NCBI RefSeq assembly: GCF_014836635.1
Contig: NZ_JACSQL010000001.1
Location: forward strand, 248,001 to 312,000
DNA: 64,000 bases
Direction of reading: 5' to 3'
Source of the DNA: Paenibacillus gallinarum
GTDB taxonomy: Bacteria; Bacillota; Bacilli; Paenibacillales; Paenibacillaceae
In this document: piece by piece, positions 1-8,102 of the stretch
How positions within the stretch are numbered: the first letter of the stretch is position 1
Layout: each line of letters opens with the position of its first letter
Notes under the pieces: model-generated
Seen by the model: the letters and a program-made list of their open reading frames with translations, nothing else
Databases searched by the model: none
What the model was told of the DNA's origin: nothing
Position numbers and translations under genes: made by a program

Positions 1-47
1 ATATCGTTAGCGTAAAACAATAGACAGATTAGAGCACACTAGTTGAA

Positions 48-76
48 AGACAGTAGCCGAGATCCGGCTACTGTCT
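48..76. terminator. Perfect 12-bp hairpin, likely terminator
   Basis: AGACAGTAGCCG pairs perfectly with CGGCTACTGTCT around a 5-base loop. No clear T-run follows on either strand. It most likely ends a + strand gene lying left of the window, or separates it from the convergent acetyltransferase gene. Confidence 0.5.
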
Positions 77-154
77 TGTGTTATCGTTCCTCGTTATCGC
101 AATAAAGGTTTCAGTAATTTACTGACAGCCAAAATTATTTACTATATGGCCCGT

Positions 155-601
155 TTAATTAAGCTGTAGAAAACGAATGATCTCACCGTCAATTATGTCT
201 TCGCTAGCCCTTTGAAACCCTAAGGATTCATAAAGGTTCCCAGCAATAAAGTTATCGGGTCTGTGTCCGATCATTAATTTTTTACAGCCGTTTTGCCCCA
301 TAAGATGAATCAATTTTTCCATTGCTGCTTTGGCATAACCATTGCCTTGATGATTCTGATCAATCATAAGTGCAGGTATCCAGTGGTTACCATCCTCGTC
401 AGGATTTTTACAAAAGACAATAAATCCGACTAGTAATGCCTCTGAATATATCGCACGCAATTCAAAATCATCAACATATTTCGATTCTGCAATCCAGTAC
501 ACAATAGGAGCAGGAAAAACGCTGATTTGTTCTTGCTTTACATGTAACTTGGTACAATCGTACCAGTTGTCACTTGATACTGGTTTTAATTCAATAACCA
601 C
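155..601 (-). CDS. GNAT family N-acetyltransferase
   Basis: A 148-aa single-domain GNAT enzyme, expected to move an acetyl group from acetyl-CoA to an amine. The acetyl-CoA loop is visible as QNHQGNGYAKAAMEKL near residues 82-97 (R/Q-x-x-G-x-G/A pattern), followed by the NLYESLGFQ C-terminal strand-helix typical of the fold. GTG is taken as the start because GGAGG sits 7 bases upstream. It is preceded by a short leader ORF and a palindrome whose right arm is complementary to this gene's Shine-Dalgarno region, which suggests control at translation. The substrate is unknown; an antibiotic or polyamine is possible. Confidence 0.85.
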   Translation of the reverse strand: MVIELKPVSSDNWYDCTKLHVKQEQISVFPAPIVYWIAESKYVDDFELRAIYSEALLVGFIVFCKNPDEDGNHWIPALMIDQNHQGNGYAKAAMEKLIHLMGQNGCKKLMIGHRPDNFIAGNLYESLGFQRASEDIIDGEIIRFLQLN

Positions 602-625
602 ATAAATTCCTCCAGAGATTTGATA

Positions 626-647
626 TCACAGAGGAATTCCTCTGTGA
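626..647 (-). promoter_or_regulatory. Perfect 22-nt palindrome between leader ORF and GNAT gene
   Basis: A perfect palindrome with arms CACAGAGGAAT and ATTCCTCTGTG begins at the very base after the leader stop codon. Its 3' arm contains AATTCCTC, exactly complementary to GAGGAATT of the downstream ribosome binding site. Two exclusive foldings are therefore possible, as in the attenuators of erm and cat genes. The regulatory role is inferred. Confidence 0.55.
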
Positions 648-698
648 CTATAAATGTGCTTTCTCCGTAACAACCACCACAGTAAGGATATTTTTCAT
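648..698 (-). CDS. 16-aa leader ORF ahead of acetyltransferase
   Basis: A short ORF that reads MKNILTVVVVTEKAHL and stops with TAG. It has a strong ribosome binding site (AAAGGAG, 9 bases before ATG), which is hard to explain by chance. The stop codon directly abuts the 22-nt palindrome, so a ribosome on the leader would change which hairpin forms. It resembles leader peptides of inducible resistance genes in design, though I recognise no known stalling motif. The four consecutive Val codons may be relevant. Confidence 0.55.
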   Translation of the reverse strand: MKNILTVVVVTEKAHL

Positions 699-805
699 AC
701 CACATCACTCCTTTCGATAATGGAAAATATATTCATTATTATACCTATAACTTGTTTTCTCTGGTTGGTACAAAACTGTTATACAAAAGAAGTCTTGAAT
801 CTGCC

Positions 806-1582
806 TTAATTTAGATGTGCTATGTATTCAAATGCTGTTGTTCCATATACTCTTTTAAAGTGTTTATTTAGATGGGTCAAATCAACAAAACCGCAGGCAG
901 CTACTGCCGAATAAATGTCTTTATTTTTTTCAATTAACTGTTTTGCACATTCGATTTTGCAGTTAAGAAAGTATTGGTACGGTGAAATGCCAGTATGAGC
1001 CTTAAATAATCGAATAAACTGAAATTTTGATAAATCGAGCTCTTTGCAAATCTCATCAAGCTTAAGTACTTGTTCTAGGTTAGCATGAAGCATATCCTTT
1101 GCTTTTCGAATTAGCGTGTTATCTTTTTTGTCATCTGTAGAAAGATTGGTTTGAATAAGATTATCCGTGAGGGATAAGAGCAATTCACTGCACAACGCCT
1201 CATCTTTTTCGCTCAAAATGGCTTGAGAAAGATTTAATATTCGTTGTTCAAGTCTACGATCATACATAATAGGAGTTGAAAAGCGTACGATATCTTTTTT
1301 CTCCATTACCTCTAAAAGCAATTGGGGTTCAATATACAGCATGACATAATCAAGGCCTGACTTATCATGTGCCATTCCGTCATGTGCCTGTTCTGGATTA
1401 AACAGCATAATTCCATTTTGATAAGATAATTGTAGATTTCCATCCAAGTTATAATGCTGAATACCACGCAGTGTTACCCCTATTGCGTACTCTTTGTGGG
1501 CGTGCTTTTTATACTTAAATTCACTCATACTTGCTGATAATGCCGTAATGCCTGCCGATCTTTTATAGATAAATTTGTCCAT
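806..1582 (-). CDS. AraC family transcriptional regulator
   Basis: A 258-aa regulator with an N-terminal cupin-like sensing domain (about residues 10-140; HKEYAIGVTLRG is the typical start) and a C-terminal double HTH of the AraC type (about 155-255; KLDEICKELDLSKFQFIRLF, then the ACGFVDLTHLNKHFKR second helix). ATG at 1582 is preferred over an upstream GTG because GGAGAGG lies 8 bases before it. It follows the LysE gene by about 20 bases on the same strand, so the two are probably one operon, with the regulator controlling export of an amino acid or related compound. Confidence 0.88.
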   Translation of the reverse strand: MDKFIYKRSAGITALSASMSEFKYKKHAHKEYAIGVTLRGIQHYNLDGNLQLSYQNGIMLFNPEQAHDGMAHDKSGLDYVMLYIEPQLLLEVMEKKDIVRFSTPIMYDRRLEQRILNLSQAILSEKDEALCSELLLSLTDNLIQTNLSTDDKKDNTLIRKAKDMLHANLEQVLKLDEICKELDLSKFQFIRLFKAHTGISPYQYFLNCKIECAKQLIEKNKDIYSAVAACGFVDLTHLNKHFKRVYGTTAFEYIAHLN

Positions 1583-1600
1583 TCGGAACACCTCTCCATA

Positions 1601-2176
1601 CTACATCCAGATCATGATAGCAGCATAAGCTAAAAATAGAGCCATCATCATATTAACCGTCTTATTATATTTCTGTAGTAACTTCTTAAAGACTGCACCA
1701 AAAAGAACCCATGTTGTAAAAGCTGAAAGTCCAATCATTGTTATCACTATAATACTGATCGTCAAAGCAGAGATCGTGCTATAGTATGGCATAATAAAGC
1801 TTGGAATTACAGTCAGTGTAAAAAGTATGGTCTTTGGATTTAAGAACTGCATAAGGAAACCTGATAGGAAGGTAGTCGTTTGGTTTACTATTGGGTTTGA
1901 TGTATCCGTTTTGTAAATTTGATAAGCAAGATAGAACATATAAATGCTCCCAATGATCTGCATCACAATTAATATTTTCGGTATGATCGTTATCATAATC
2001 GTATTTAGCAGTGCTGATATAACAAGTAATAAACCAAAACCAATCGTTGCACCATACGAATATTTTATTGCCTTTTTTGCTCCGAAATTATGTACGATGG
2101 ACAATATGACGATATTCGTAGGCCCTGGGGTAAAAGTAGCAATCATACAGTAAATCAAAAAAGATGTAGTATCCAC
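1601..2176 (-). CDS. LysE/RhtB family amino-acid exporter
   Basis: A 191-aa membrane protein with about six hydrophobic segments and the family hallmark FTPGPTNIVILS near residues 15-26. LysE family proteins export amino acids or related metabolites across the cell membrane. The GTG start has GGGAG 7 bases upstream. It is the first gene of a pair with the AraC regulator. The N-terminal residues place the first helix directly after the start, as usual. The exact substrate cannot be read from the sequence. Confidence 0.87.
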   Translation of the reverse strand: MDTTSFLIYCMIATFTPGPTNIVILSIVHNFGAKKAIKYSYGATIGFGLLLVISALLNTIMITIIPKILIVMQIIGSIYMFYLAYQIYKTDTSNPIVNQTTTFLSGFLMQFLNPKTILFTLTVIPSFIMPYYSTISALTISIIVITMIGLSAFTTWVLFGAVFKKLLQKYNKTVNMMMALFLAYAAIMIWM

Positions 2177-2283
2177 GAGTAAGCTCCCTTCAAGATCTTC
2201 TCATATCCTACATCTAATGTGAAATGCCATATAGTATATTATTGCAGAAAGTAAGCTTCTTCCGTTTGGGAGTAGAGGTGGCA

Positions 2284-2326
2284 AAAAGCCCTGATGAGAT
2301 CAATAGATTGATCTATCAGGGCTTTT
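2284..2326 (-). terminator. Rho-independent terminator after acetate transporter gene
   Basis: AAAAGCCCTGAT pairs with ATCAGGGCTTTT, with an inner AGATCAA/TTGATCT stem. T-runs flank both sides, so it can work in both directions. It lies about 28 bases beyond the stop of the - strand transporter gene. Confidence 0.85.
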
Positions 2327-2353
2327 GTATTATCTAGTTACCTAGACAGCTAA

Positions 2354-2968
2354 TTATTTAAAAATGCCGAATGGCGCGCCAATCGGAAGGAAACGGCGAC
2401 CGAAATGTGCGTTAAGAACGGAAGCGCCACAACCATATAGGGATACGATAGCAATACCCATTTCCGCATAGGCTGCAATGGTATGGAATACATGCGGTGC
2501 AACTCCAAATGCGTCGAGTGTTAATCCTAAGAAAAGAAAATCAATTAACACAAATATAATGAACAGTACTTTATTGGTTTCCATAGCACCGATCGTCATG
2601 AATAGTGTGAATATCAAATAACCTAGAAAGGCGAAGCCAAGCTGCTTCCCATCTATGTCAGCGGCCAAAATCGGACCAAATGCGCCCATCTTCATTAACC
2701 AGCTGCTCGCTACTCCGAGCCAGAAGAAGCCATAGGCACCGAATGCCGTCATCCCAAACGTATTATTATGCTTTGCGTCTTGAACAGCTGCGAAGATCTG
2801 GGCGATTGCACCAAGGAAAATAGCCCAAGGAATCACGTAACTGAGTCCTGTTGTGAGACCAAGCTTCTGTGAAGATGCGACAAGCGTTACGATTGCTAAG
2901 CCAAATAGGCCAATTCCGCTTGGGTCTGCTGTAACGATTTGTACTGATTGTTTTGCATGTGATGTCAT
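2354..2968 (-). CDS. Acetate uptake transporter (AceTr/SatP, GPR1-FUN34-YaaH family)
   Basis: A 204-aa protein with six predicted membrane helices. It carries the family N-terminal motif in the form DPSGIGLFGLAIVTL (usual NPxPLGL), and the C-terminal region ends in the short charged tail usual for the family. Members take up acetate or succinate with protons. It stands alone with its own terminator downstream. A GGAGGC-like ribosome binding site precedes the ATG. Confidence 0.88.
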   Translation of the reverse strand: MTSHAKQSVQIVTADPSGIGLFGLAIVTLVASSQKLGLTTGLSYVIPWAIFLGAIAQIFAAVQDAKHNNTFGMTAFGAYGFFWLGVASSWLMKMGAFGPILAADIDGKQLGFAFLGYLIFTLFMTIGAMETNKVLFIIFVLIDFLFLGLTLDAFGVAPHVFHTIAAYAEMGIAIVSLYGCGASVLNAHFGRRFLPIGAPFGIFK

Positions 2969-3151
2969 AGTTGCCTCCAGTAAATTCTACATGTGAAATA
3001 AGCCAAACAGTTGGATCACCATTCTGATTAGCCTTGGAAATCATATCACAGTCATAGAAAAAGTGTAAGTAGAAATTTTTGATAAGAAATTCATTATTAA
3101 ATAGTAGTGTATGAGATTACTACAATCTAACGTTTTGCTTGCTCAAATGGC

Positions 3152-3185
3152 TATCGTCCCAAGGATAAAATATGTATAATTATGG
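3152..3185 (+). promoter_or_regulatory. Extended -10 promoter, copy 1 of a recurrent element
   Basis: TATCGT, 17 bases, TATAAT, preceded by TG (extended -10) and followed by TATGG. The same arrangement with identical spacing occurs at 4825 and 58168. It lies about 75 bases before the broken NUDIX gene. Confidence 0.6.
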
Positions 3186-3260
3186 AATAATATTTGGTAC
3201 CAAATGCTCTAGCCTAGTATAAAAGCTATCAAAATTAAACTACTTATTTTTTTGGGGGTT

Positions 3261-3607
3261 ATGCCTAGAACACATGATGCGTCAGGAATAGTAATTATTG
3301 ATGAACAGAACCGGATTTTATTAGTCCATCAAACTTATAAGAAGAAACACTGGTCGTTGCCGGGTGGAATAGTCGAAGACAATGAATCGGTTTGGGAAAT
3401 GGTTATATATATGTTTTTAGAACAAGAGAGTATTTTGGTGAATGTAAGGTAGATGGGAAAGAAATAAATGAATATGGATTTTTTGATATCGATGATCTCC
3501 CTAGGCCTATTACTAATTTTACAGTGGAAAGAATAAGAGACGCAATTGAGAATACAAAACCTGTATTTAAAGACCAAAACATCATAGACTATATAACACT
3601 TACATAG
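3261..3607 (+). pseudogene. NUDIX hydrolase, internally deleted and frameshifted
   Basis: The 5' part encodes a normal NUDIX N-terminus (ASGIVIIDEQNRILLV, WSLPGGIVEDNES), but the sequence jumps at about 3395-3420 out of frame into the C-terminal half (EYGFFDIDDLPRPITNFTVE). The catalytic core REx2EE of the Nudix box is missing, so no active enzyme can be made. ATG at 3261 is the likely original start (GGGGGTT before it). An intact relative in the window is at 56668. The event is a deletion of perhaps 150-200 bases, judged against usual family length. Confidence 0.8.
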
Positions 3608-3642
3608 ATTGAAGGTAGAATATAATAATCAGGAGAAAGGTG

Positions 3643-3939
3643 ATGAATATGAAAATAAGACATTTTCTCGTTATGGCGATGTTATTTAGCATCATATCTC
3701 TTTTAACGGGATGTGTGCCTGGGGATGGAGCGAATAATGCTCAACATCTTGCGGGATTTTTTAGTGGAGTATGGCATGGATGGATCGCTCCGATCTCATT
3801 AATAATCGGTATATTCAACGATAACATCAGATTATATGAAGTCTATAACTCAGGTTGGTGGTATGATTTTGGCTTTTACATCGCTGTCATAAGTGGTTTC
3901 GGAGGACTTTCACTTTTCCGTCGTAAAAAAAGGAACTAG
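3643..3939 (+). CDS. Small membrane lipoprotein
   Basis: A 98-aa protein with a signal peptide ending in a lipobox (LLTGC, residues about 22-26), then two hydrophobic segments (WIAPISLIIGIF; DFGFYIAVISGF) and a basic end (RRKKRN). I recognise the pattern as a small conserved Bacillales membrane protein of unknown function but cannot name it. ATG at 3643 fits AGGAG 7 bases upstream. It is a single gene. Confidence 0.75.
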   Translation: MNMKIRHFLVMAMLFSIISLLTGCVPGDGANNAQHLAGFFSGVWHGWIAPISLIIGIFNDNIRLYEVYNSGWWYDFGFYIAVISGFGGLSLFRRKKRN

Positions 3940-3999
3940 ATTGAGGTTAACTTCGAGTAAGAGAGCTTTTTAGGAAGATGAACTAGGCAACAATCCTAT

Positions 4000-4050
4000 A
4001 CTGGCTAAGTTTAATGACTTTTTCGATGTCGTTTACTTTAGCCAGTGAGG
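4000..4050. terminator. Hairpin between convergent genes
   Basis: ACTGGCTAA pairs with TTAGCCAGT, with an inner AATGAC/GTCGTT stem, followed by GGTTTTT on the + strand. It lies between the lipoprotein gene (+) and the hypothetical gene (-) and could end either transcript. Confidence 0.5.
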
Positions 4051-4069
4051 GTTTTTGTGGATTTAACAA

Positions 4070-4684
4070 CTAGAATGAATCCTCTTCAAGATTGCCTAGC
4101 TTCCTTATAATCTTGTAAATTTCTTCGGTTCCAAAACGATCGTCGCCAAAAGCTAATATAAATGATCCTAATTGTACATAAAAGAATTGGTCCTCAGTTT
4201 CAACGATATTTGTAAAACTAATAGTAGCAGGAATCGGCTTGCCATCTTTATCATTTATCTTTGTTTCAAAACTACCGCTTAAAAGGTTCTGACCATTTTT
4301 TAGTTCAACATGTGAAATCAATGAGCTATCTATCGTGAAATTATATTTTGTTCCTCTAATAAGGAGTTCACCCGTGCCACCCTCGCCTACAAGATAATCT
4401 CCATCGGGCTTAATTTCCTGATTAATAGATATTGTGCTGTTAGTGCTACTTAAATCATCAAAATCATCAAAGCCGAAATTTTTAGCTGTTTTTAAATTAT
4501 TCAAACCATCGAAAAGGGGAGGTATTTTTTCGGGATTGTAATTTTCTTTTAAATGTAGTGTGTATGGACTCGTTCCATCAAAGGTAACTGGTTTAGAAGT
4601 TTCATTTCCTATTAGTAAGCTTACGCTAATAACAATCGCTAAACCAAGGACTCCTCCTATGGTTAACAAAACTTTTCTTTTCAT
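4070..4684 (-). CDS. Membrane-anchored hypothetical protein
   Basis: A 204-aa protein with a basic start (MKRK) and one N-terminal membrane segment (LLTIGGVLGLAIVISVSLLIG), the rest predicted to lie outside the cell. The extracellular part is acidic with beta-rich stretches. No family is recognised. The inner ATG at 4684 is chosen because MKRK gives a normal N-terminus; the ATG at 4696 would add four residues. It is a single gene, convergent with the lipoprotein gene. Confidence 0.7.
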   Translation of the reverse strand: MKRKVLLTIGGVLGLAIVISVSLLIGNETSKPVTFDGTSPYTLHLKENYNPEKIPPLFDGLNNLKTAKNFGFDDFDDLSSTNSTISINQEIKPDGDYLVGEGGTGELLIRGTKYNFTIDSSLISHVELKNGQNLLSGSFETKINDKDGKPIPATISFTNIVETEDQFFYVQLGSFILAFGDDRFGTEEIYKIIRKLGNLEEDSF

Positions 4685-4824
4685 AAATGGATACACGCCT
4701 TTTCTTTTTTTGTAACATATTACATTTCCAATATTTAAGCAATATTAATTATATAAACAAACTAATAATCTCTTATAACTTCTATTTGTGAACACTACAT
4801 CTTAAATATGTAATCTTTCATCTA

Positions 4825-4858
4825 TATCATCCCTTAATCAAGTTATGTATAATTATGG
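4825..4858 (+). promoter_or_regulatory. Extended -10 promoter, copy 2 of a recurrent element
   Basis: TATCAT, 17 bases, TATAAT with TG before it and TATGG after it, identical in layout to the elements at 3152 and 58168. It precedes the P-loop kinase gene. Confidence 0.6.
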
Positions 4859-4978
4859 AAGTCAATTAGACAACAATCGCCTTAACCTAAGATAAGTTCT
4901 ACTAAGGTTGGGGCATTTTCTGATTTCGGACGTGTTAGCTGCATTTTGTATAAACATACGATAGGAAGTAGGAAGTGT

Positions 4979-5491
4979 ATGTCACTAATTATTTTGATCC
5001 GAGGAAGAGCAGGCGTAGGTAAAACAACATTATCAAATGAACTAGGAAAAGAATTGAAGCTGCCCATCATCAGGAAAGACGATATTTACGACTCTGTATT
5101 TAACTATATTCAAGATCACCATACTCGTAATCGATTTTGTTATGAACTCATTTATCAAATGATAAAAACAACGTTGGAATGTAAAGCAGACATACTAATC
5201 GATGCCCCACTTCCAGAAATATCAGAATTAAAAGAGTGGGTTACAAAGCATGGGGGAGTTCTAAGACCGATTCTCTGTATTTGCAGTGATGAAGAATTAT
5301 GGGCATATCGATTCAATCAACGAGAGATAAATCCTAAACCCAATCAAATGATTACTAATTTTGAAGAAATGAAAAAGCATTATGGTGATTCGAGAATAAA
5401 CGGGGTTGAAGGAGAACTAATACTAGATAGTGTTTATGACCTGAAGGTATTGATAGAGCAATCGAAACAGTATATTCAATACAATCTTTGA
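4979..5491 (+). CDS. P-loop NTPase, small-molecule kinase-like
   Basis: A 170-aa protein with a Walker A motif GRAGVGKTT at residues 8-16 and a conserved lysine/aspartate pair just after (IIRKDDIYDS), as in zeta-toxin, chloramphenicol phosphotransferase and shikimate kinase-like proteins. It likely phosphorylates a small molecule with ATP. ATG at 4979 is preferred (AGGAAG 6 bases upstream, direct entry into the first strand MSLIILIRG). It may be transcribed with the HAD gene 35 bases downstream. Confidence 0.75.
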   Translation: MSLIILIRGRAGVGKTTLSNELGKELKLPIIRKDDIYDSVFNYIQDHHTRNRFCYELIYQMIKTTLECKADILIDAPLPEISELKEWVTKHGGVLRPILCICSDEELWAYRFNQREINPKPNQMITNFEEMKKHYGDSRINGVEGELILDSVYDLKVLIEQSKQYIQYNL

Positions 5492-5526
5492 GAGCTATAT
5501 CTTGGTACAAGGGAGCGGACTAGGCG

Positions 5527-6198
5527 TTGATGATATTCTTTGATTTAGACGAAACGTTATTTGATTTTAAGGCAGCAGAATATCTCGCTGTGAACGATTT
5601 TTTTAAGCAATGTGTTGAACAGTCTAATCAACATGCAGATGACTTTTATCAATTGTGGTGTGAAGTTGGCAAGACACATTTTGATAGATTCTTACGCGGA
5701 GAGCGTACCTTTGAACAACAGAAAATAGAAAGAATTCAAGAACTTTTTCATAGATCAGGATTACAAATAAGTGATGTTCATGCTCAGGAGTACTTCCAGA
5801 TTTATTTGAATCGTTTTGAAGATAACTGGAAGGCGTTTGATGATGTTATACCTACACTGACAGCACTGAGTAACCATCGTTTAGGGATTATTACTAATGG
5901 GGATTCCGCTCAGCAGAGACAAAAACTAGAGAAGATCGGGATTATGGATTATTTTCAGGTTATCGTGGCAGCAGGAGATATCGGTATATCCAAACCGAAT
6001 ATAGAAATCTTTGAGTATGCCTGTCACCTTGCTGAGGAGAACCCTGCAGATTGTTATTACGTGGGGGACAATATGGATTCCGATATCATACCATGTGAGA
6101 AAATAAAGATGAGAGGCATCTGGCTTAATAGAAAAAATGAAAATAAAAGTCATACTCGAAGTATTAAACGCCTGAATGAGTTACAAAGTCAATTATGA
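5527..6198 (+). CDS. HAD family hydrolase (YjjG-like nucleotidase/phosphatase)
   Basis: A 223-aa haloacid dehalogenase-type phosphatase. Motif I is FFDLDETLFD (residues 4-13), motif II LGIITNGD, motif III lysine in GISKPNIEIF, and motif IV YYVGDNMDSDI. A helical cap domain lies between motifs I and II, so it is subclass I. It probably removes phosphate from a nucleotide or sugar. The start is uncertain between TTG 5527 and ATG 5530; GGGAG lies 11-14 bases upstream. It follows the kinase-like gene closely. Confidence 0.85.
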   Translation: MMIFFDLDETLFDFKAAEYLAVNDFFKQCVEQSNQHADDFYQLWCEVGKTHFDRFLRGERTFEQQKIERIQELFHRSGLQISDVHAQEYFQIYLNRFEDNWKAFDDVIPTLTALSNHRLGIITNGDSAQQRQKLEKIGIMDYFQVIVAAGDIGISKPNIEIFEYACHLAEENPADCYYVGDNMDSDIIPCEKIKMRGIWLNRKNENKSHTRSIKRLNELQSQL

Positions 6199-6223
6199 GA
6201 TAAACGATAAGGGGGAAACTAAC

Positions 6224-6292
6224 ATGACGAAGATACATAAAATGAAACCCAAGATAGAAGTATTTTACTTAGGAGAGCCAAATCATGAATAA
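6224..6292 (+). CDS. 22-aa ORF overlapping the methyltransferase start
   Basis: A short ORF (begins MTKIHKMKPKIE) with a ribosome binding site (GGGGGAAA) and a stop overlapping the ATG of the next gene (ATGAATAA). It could couple translation to the methyltransferase or be the remnant of a larger gene. No family is recognised. Confidence 0.35.
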   Translation: MTKIHKMKPKIEVFYLGEPNHE

Positions 6293-6905
6293 TGTTTGGA
6301 ATAAAATAATTTATAAAATCTGGTCTCCAATCTATGATAAAGTTTTTAATTCGAAGATTTTTCTCCGTGCACGAAAAGATATATTTCATAAGACGCTCTT
6401 TGAGAACTCACAAAGGGTCCTTTTTGTTGGTGTAGGTACAGGAGCTGATTTAGAGTTATTGAACCATATTGATTTAGATATAACAGCTATTGATTATTCA
6501 CCTGATATGTTGGGAAAAGCAAGAGAAAAATTCAAAAATTCTTCCATTACGTTTTTAGAAATGGACGCTCAAAATATGGAATTTGACGATATGTCATTTG
6601 ACTATGTGGTTGGAAGTCTCATCCTTTCCGTAGTACCTGATGCTGACAAGTGTTTTCAAGAAATGAGGAGAGTTGTAAAACAAGAAGGAAGAATCGTTAT
6701 TTTCGATAAGTTTAGTCCCAGTAACTATAAACTCTCGTTAGCCAAAAAGGCGATTAGACCATTAATTCGAGTGTTAGGCACAGATATTGGATTGAATTTT
6801 GAAGAGTTGTACCTAAAAAATAATAAAAATTTGTTAATAGAAGAAGATAAACCTGTCATGCTGAAAGGGATGTATAGAAAAATAGTTATTAGAAAAATCA
6901 GTTGA
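6285..6905 (+). CDS. Class I SAM-dependent methyltransferase
   Basis: A 206-aa protein of the UbiE/phospholipid methyltransferase type. Motif I is LFVGVGTGADLELL (residues about 46-59), motif II the acidic DITAIDYSPDML, and motif III VVGSLILSVV. The C-terminal KGMYRKIVIRK strand is complete. It moves a methyl group from SAM to an unknown small substrate. Start ATG 6285 overlaps the 22-aa ORF and has AGGAG upstream. An unrelated second methyltransferase gene follows 58 bases later. Confidence 0.85.
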   Translation: MNNVWNKIIYKIWSPIYDKVFNSKIFLRARKDIFHKTLFENSQRVLFVGVGTGADLELLNHIDLDITAIDYSPDMLGKAREKFKNSSITFLEMDAQNMEFDDMSFDYVVGSLILSVVPDADKCFQEMRRVVKQEGRIVIFDKFSPSNYKLSLAKKAIRPLIRVLGTDIGLNFEELYLKNNKNLLIEEDKPVMLKGMYRKIVIRKIS

Positions 6906-6963
6906 CCATCACTGTTCTACTAACGATCCTGCAACTATAGACAAAATACTAGGAGGATTTAAT

Positions 6964-7848
6964 ATGTCTGAATATTACTGGGACAACCAAATCGAGTATC
7001 TAAGAAATACCCGAGGGCTATATTACAATGATGATTACTTAAAATTTTTAGTGGAAAGCGTTTGGAAGGTATACAAACCTGTGAATATCGTAGATTATGG
7101 ATGTGGCTTCGGATATTTAGGGCTAAAACTTCTTCCGTTACTACCGGACGGATCTACATACACTGGTATTGATCAGGGGAAAGAATTGATTAATCAAGCG
7201 AAAGAAATATTTTCGAAGCTTTCTTTTGATACGGAATTTATCGTGCTTGATATCGATGATGCTGAATTGGAGCCGAAGTATGATATAGCCATCAGTCACG
7301 CATTTTTATTACATATGACAGATCCAAAAAGAATTCTACAAAAGATGGTTGATAGCGTTCAGGATCATGGAATGGTTATTTGTTTTGAGCCGCACTGGAT
7401 TGGTAATATGGCAAATTGTTACCTAGATGGAACCGAGCAAAGTAATGTGATTCGTTTAGGTGTTCTACAGAAATTATATGAGAGAGATCATAAACGTACG
7501 GGTAAGAACGGCAATATAGGTATCCAATTACCGATCATGCTAAGTCAGTTGGGCCTCAGGGACGTAGACTGTCGAGTTAGCGATAAGGTTAACTTTTTTG
7601 ATCAAAATATGGACCCTGAACATAAAAATACGCTGTATCGTTCCTTGAAAGAAGAAGGTTTGGGACAAGAGCCTCATCGGGGTTCAGAAGTGATCAATAA
7701 TTTAATATCTAGAGAATTAGACGAAATCGAAGCCAAAGAACAGTATGAAGCAGAGAAAACCTTTTTTGAAAAATTCAGCCTTGAGTCTTGGTTGACCTAT
7801 GCACCGAATATGAAAATTTCCTATGGGACTGTACATAGAAATTCGTAA
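6964..7848 (+). CDS. Class I SAM-dependent methyltransferase
   Basis: A 294-aa methyltransferase. Motif I is VDYGCGFGYLGLKLL (residues about 43-57), the acidic loop TGIDQGKELI follows, and the later motif reads ISHAFLLHM. The long C-terminal part is mostly helical and not conserved enough for me to name a substrate. An AGGAGG box 6 bases before ATG makes the start safe. It ends in a strong terminator. Confidence 0.85.
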   Translation: MSEYYWDNQIEYLRNTRGLYYNDDYLKFLVESVWKVYKPVNIVDYGCGFGYLGLKLLPLLPDGSTYTGIDQGKELINQAKEIFSKLSFDTEFIVLDIDDAELEPKYDIAISHAFLLHMTDPKRILQKMVDSVQDHGMVICFEPHWIGNMANCYLDGTEQSNVIRLGVLQKLYERDHKRTGKNGNIGIQLPIMLSQLGLRDVDCRVSDKVNFFDQNMDPEHKNTLYRSLKEEGLGQEPHRGSEVINNLISRELDEIEAKEQYEAEKTFFEKFSLESWLTYAPNMKISYGTVHRNS

Positions 7849-7896
7849 GATAGCTGAATAAGTATGGATTAGATAGCCCTTTATGGGCTGTGAATT

Positions 7897-7925
7897 CCCC
7901 TGGGAAACCGGGTTTTTTTTTTGTT
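7897..7925 (+). terminator. Rho-independent terminator
   Basis: CCTGG-GAAA-CCGGG hairpin with a GNRA loop and a run of ten T, 50 bases after the methyltransferase stop. Confidence 0.85.
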
Positions 7926-8102
7926 TTCATGAAACATTCTTTAGTTGAAAACGTCTGTATTAATATCGTTAGAAAATTATTTGAAATATAGGAGGAATTA
8001 AGAAATAAGGAATTAAAGTCAATTTATTTTAACGATCCATAGCTACTGTAGGTGTGACATAGACTTTGATTTGTACAAAAGCGAGCAATGGAGGAATTTT
8101 AA

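Noticed and set aside
1944..2153. + strand ORF within the LysE gene
   Set aside because: Reverse shadow of a hydrophobic gene; no ribosome binding site.
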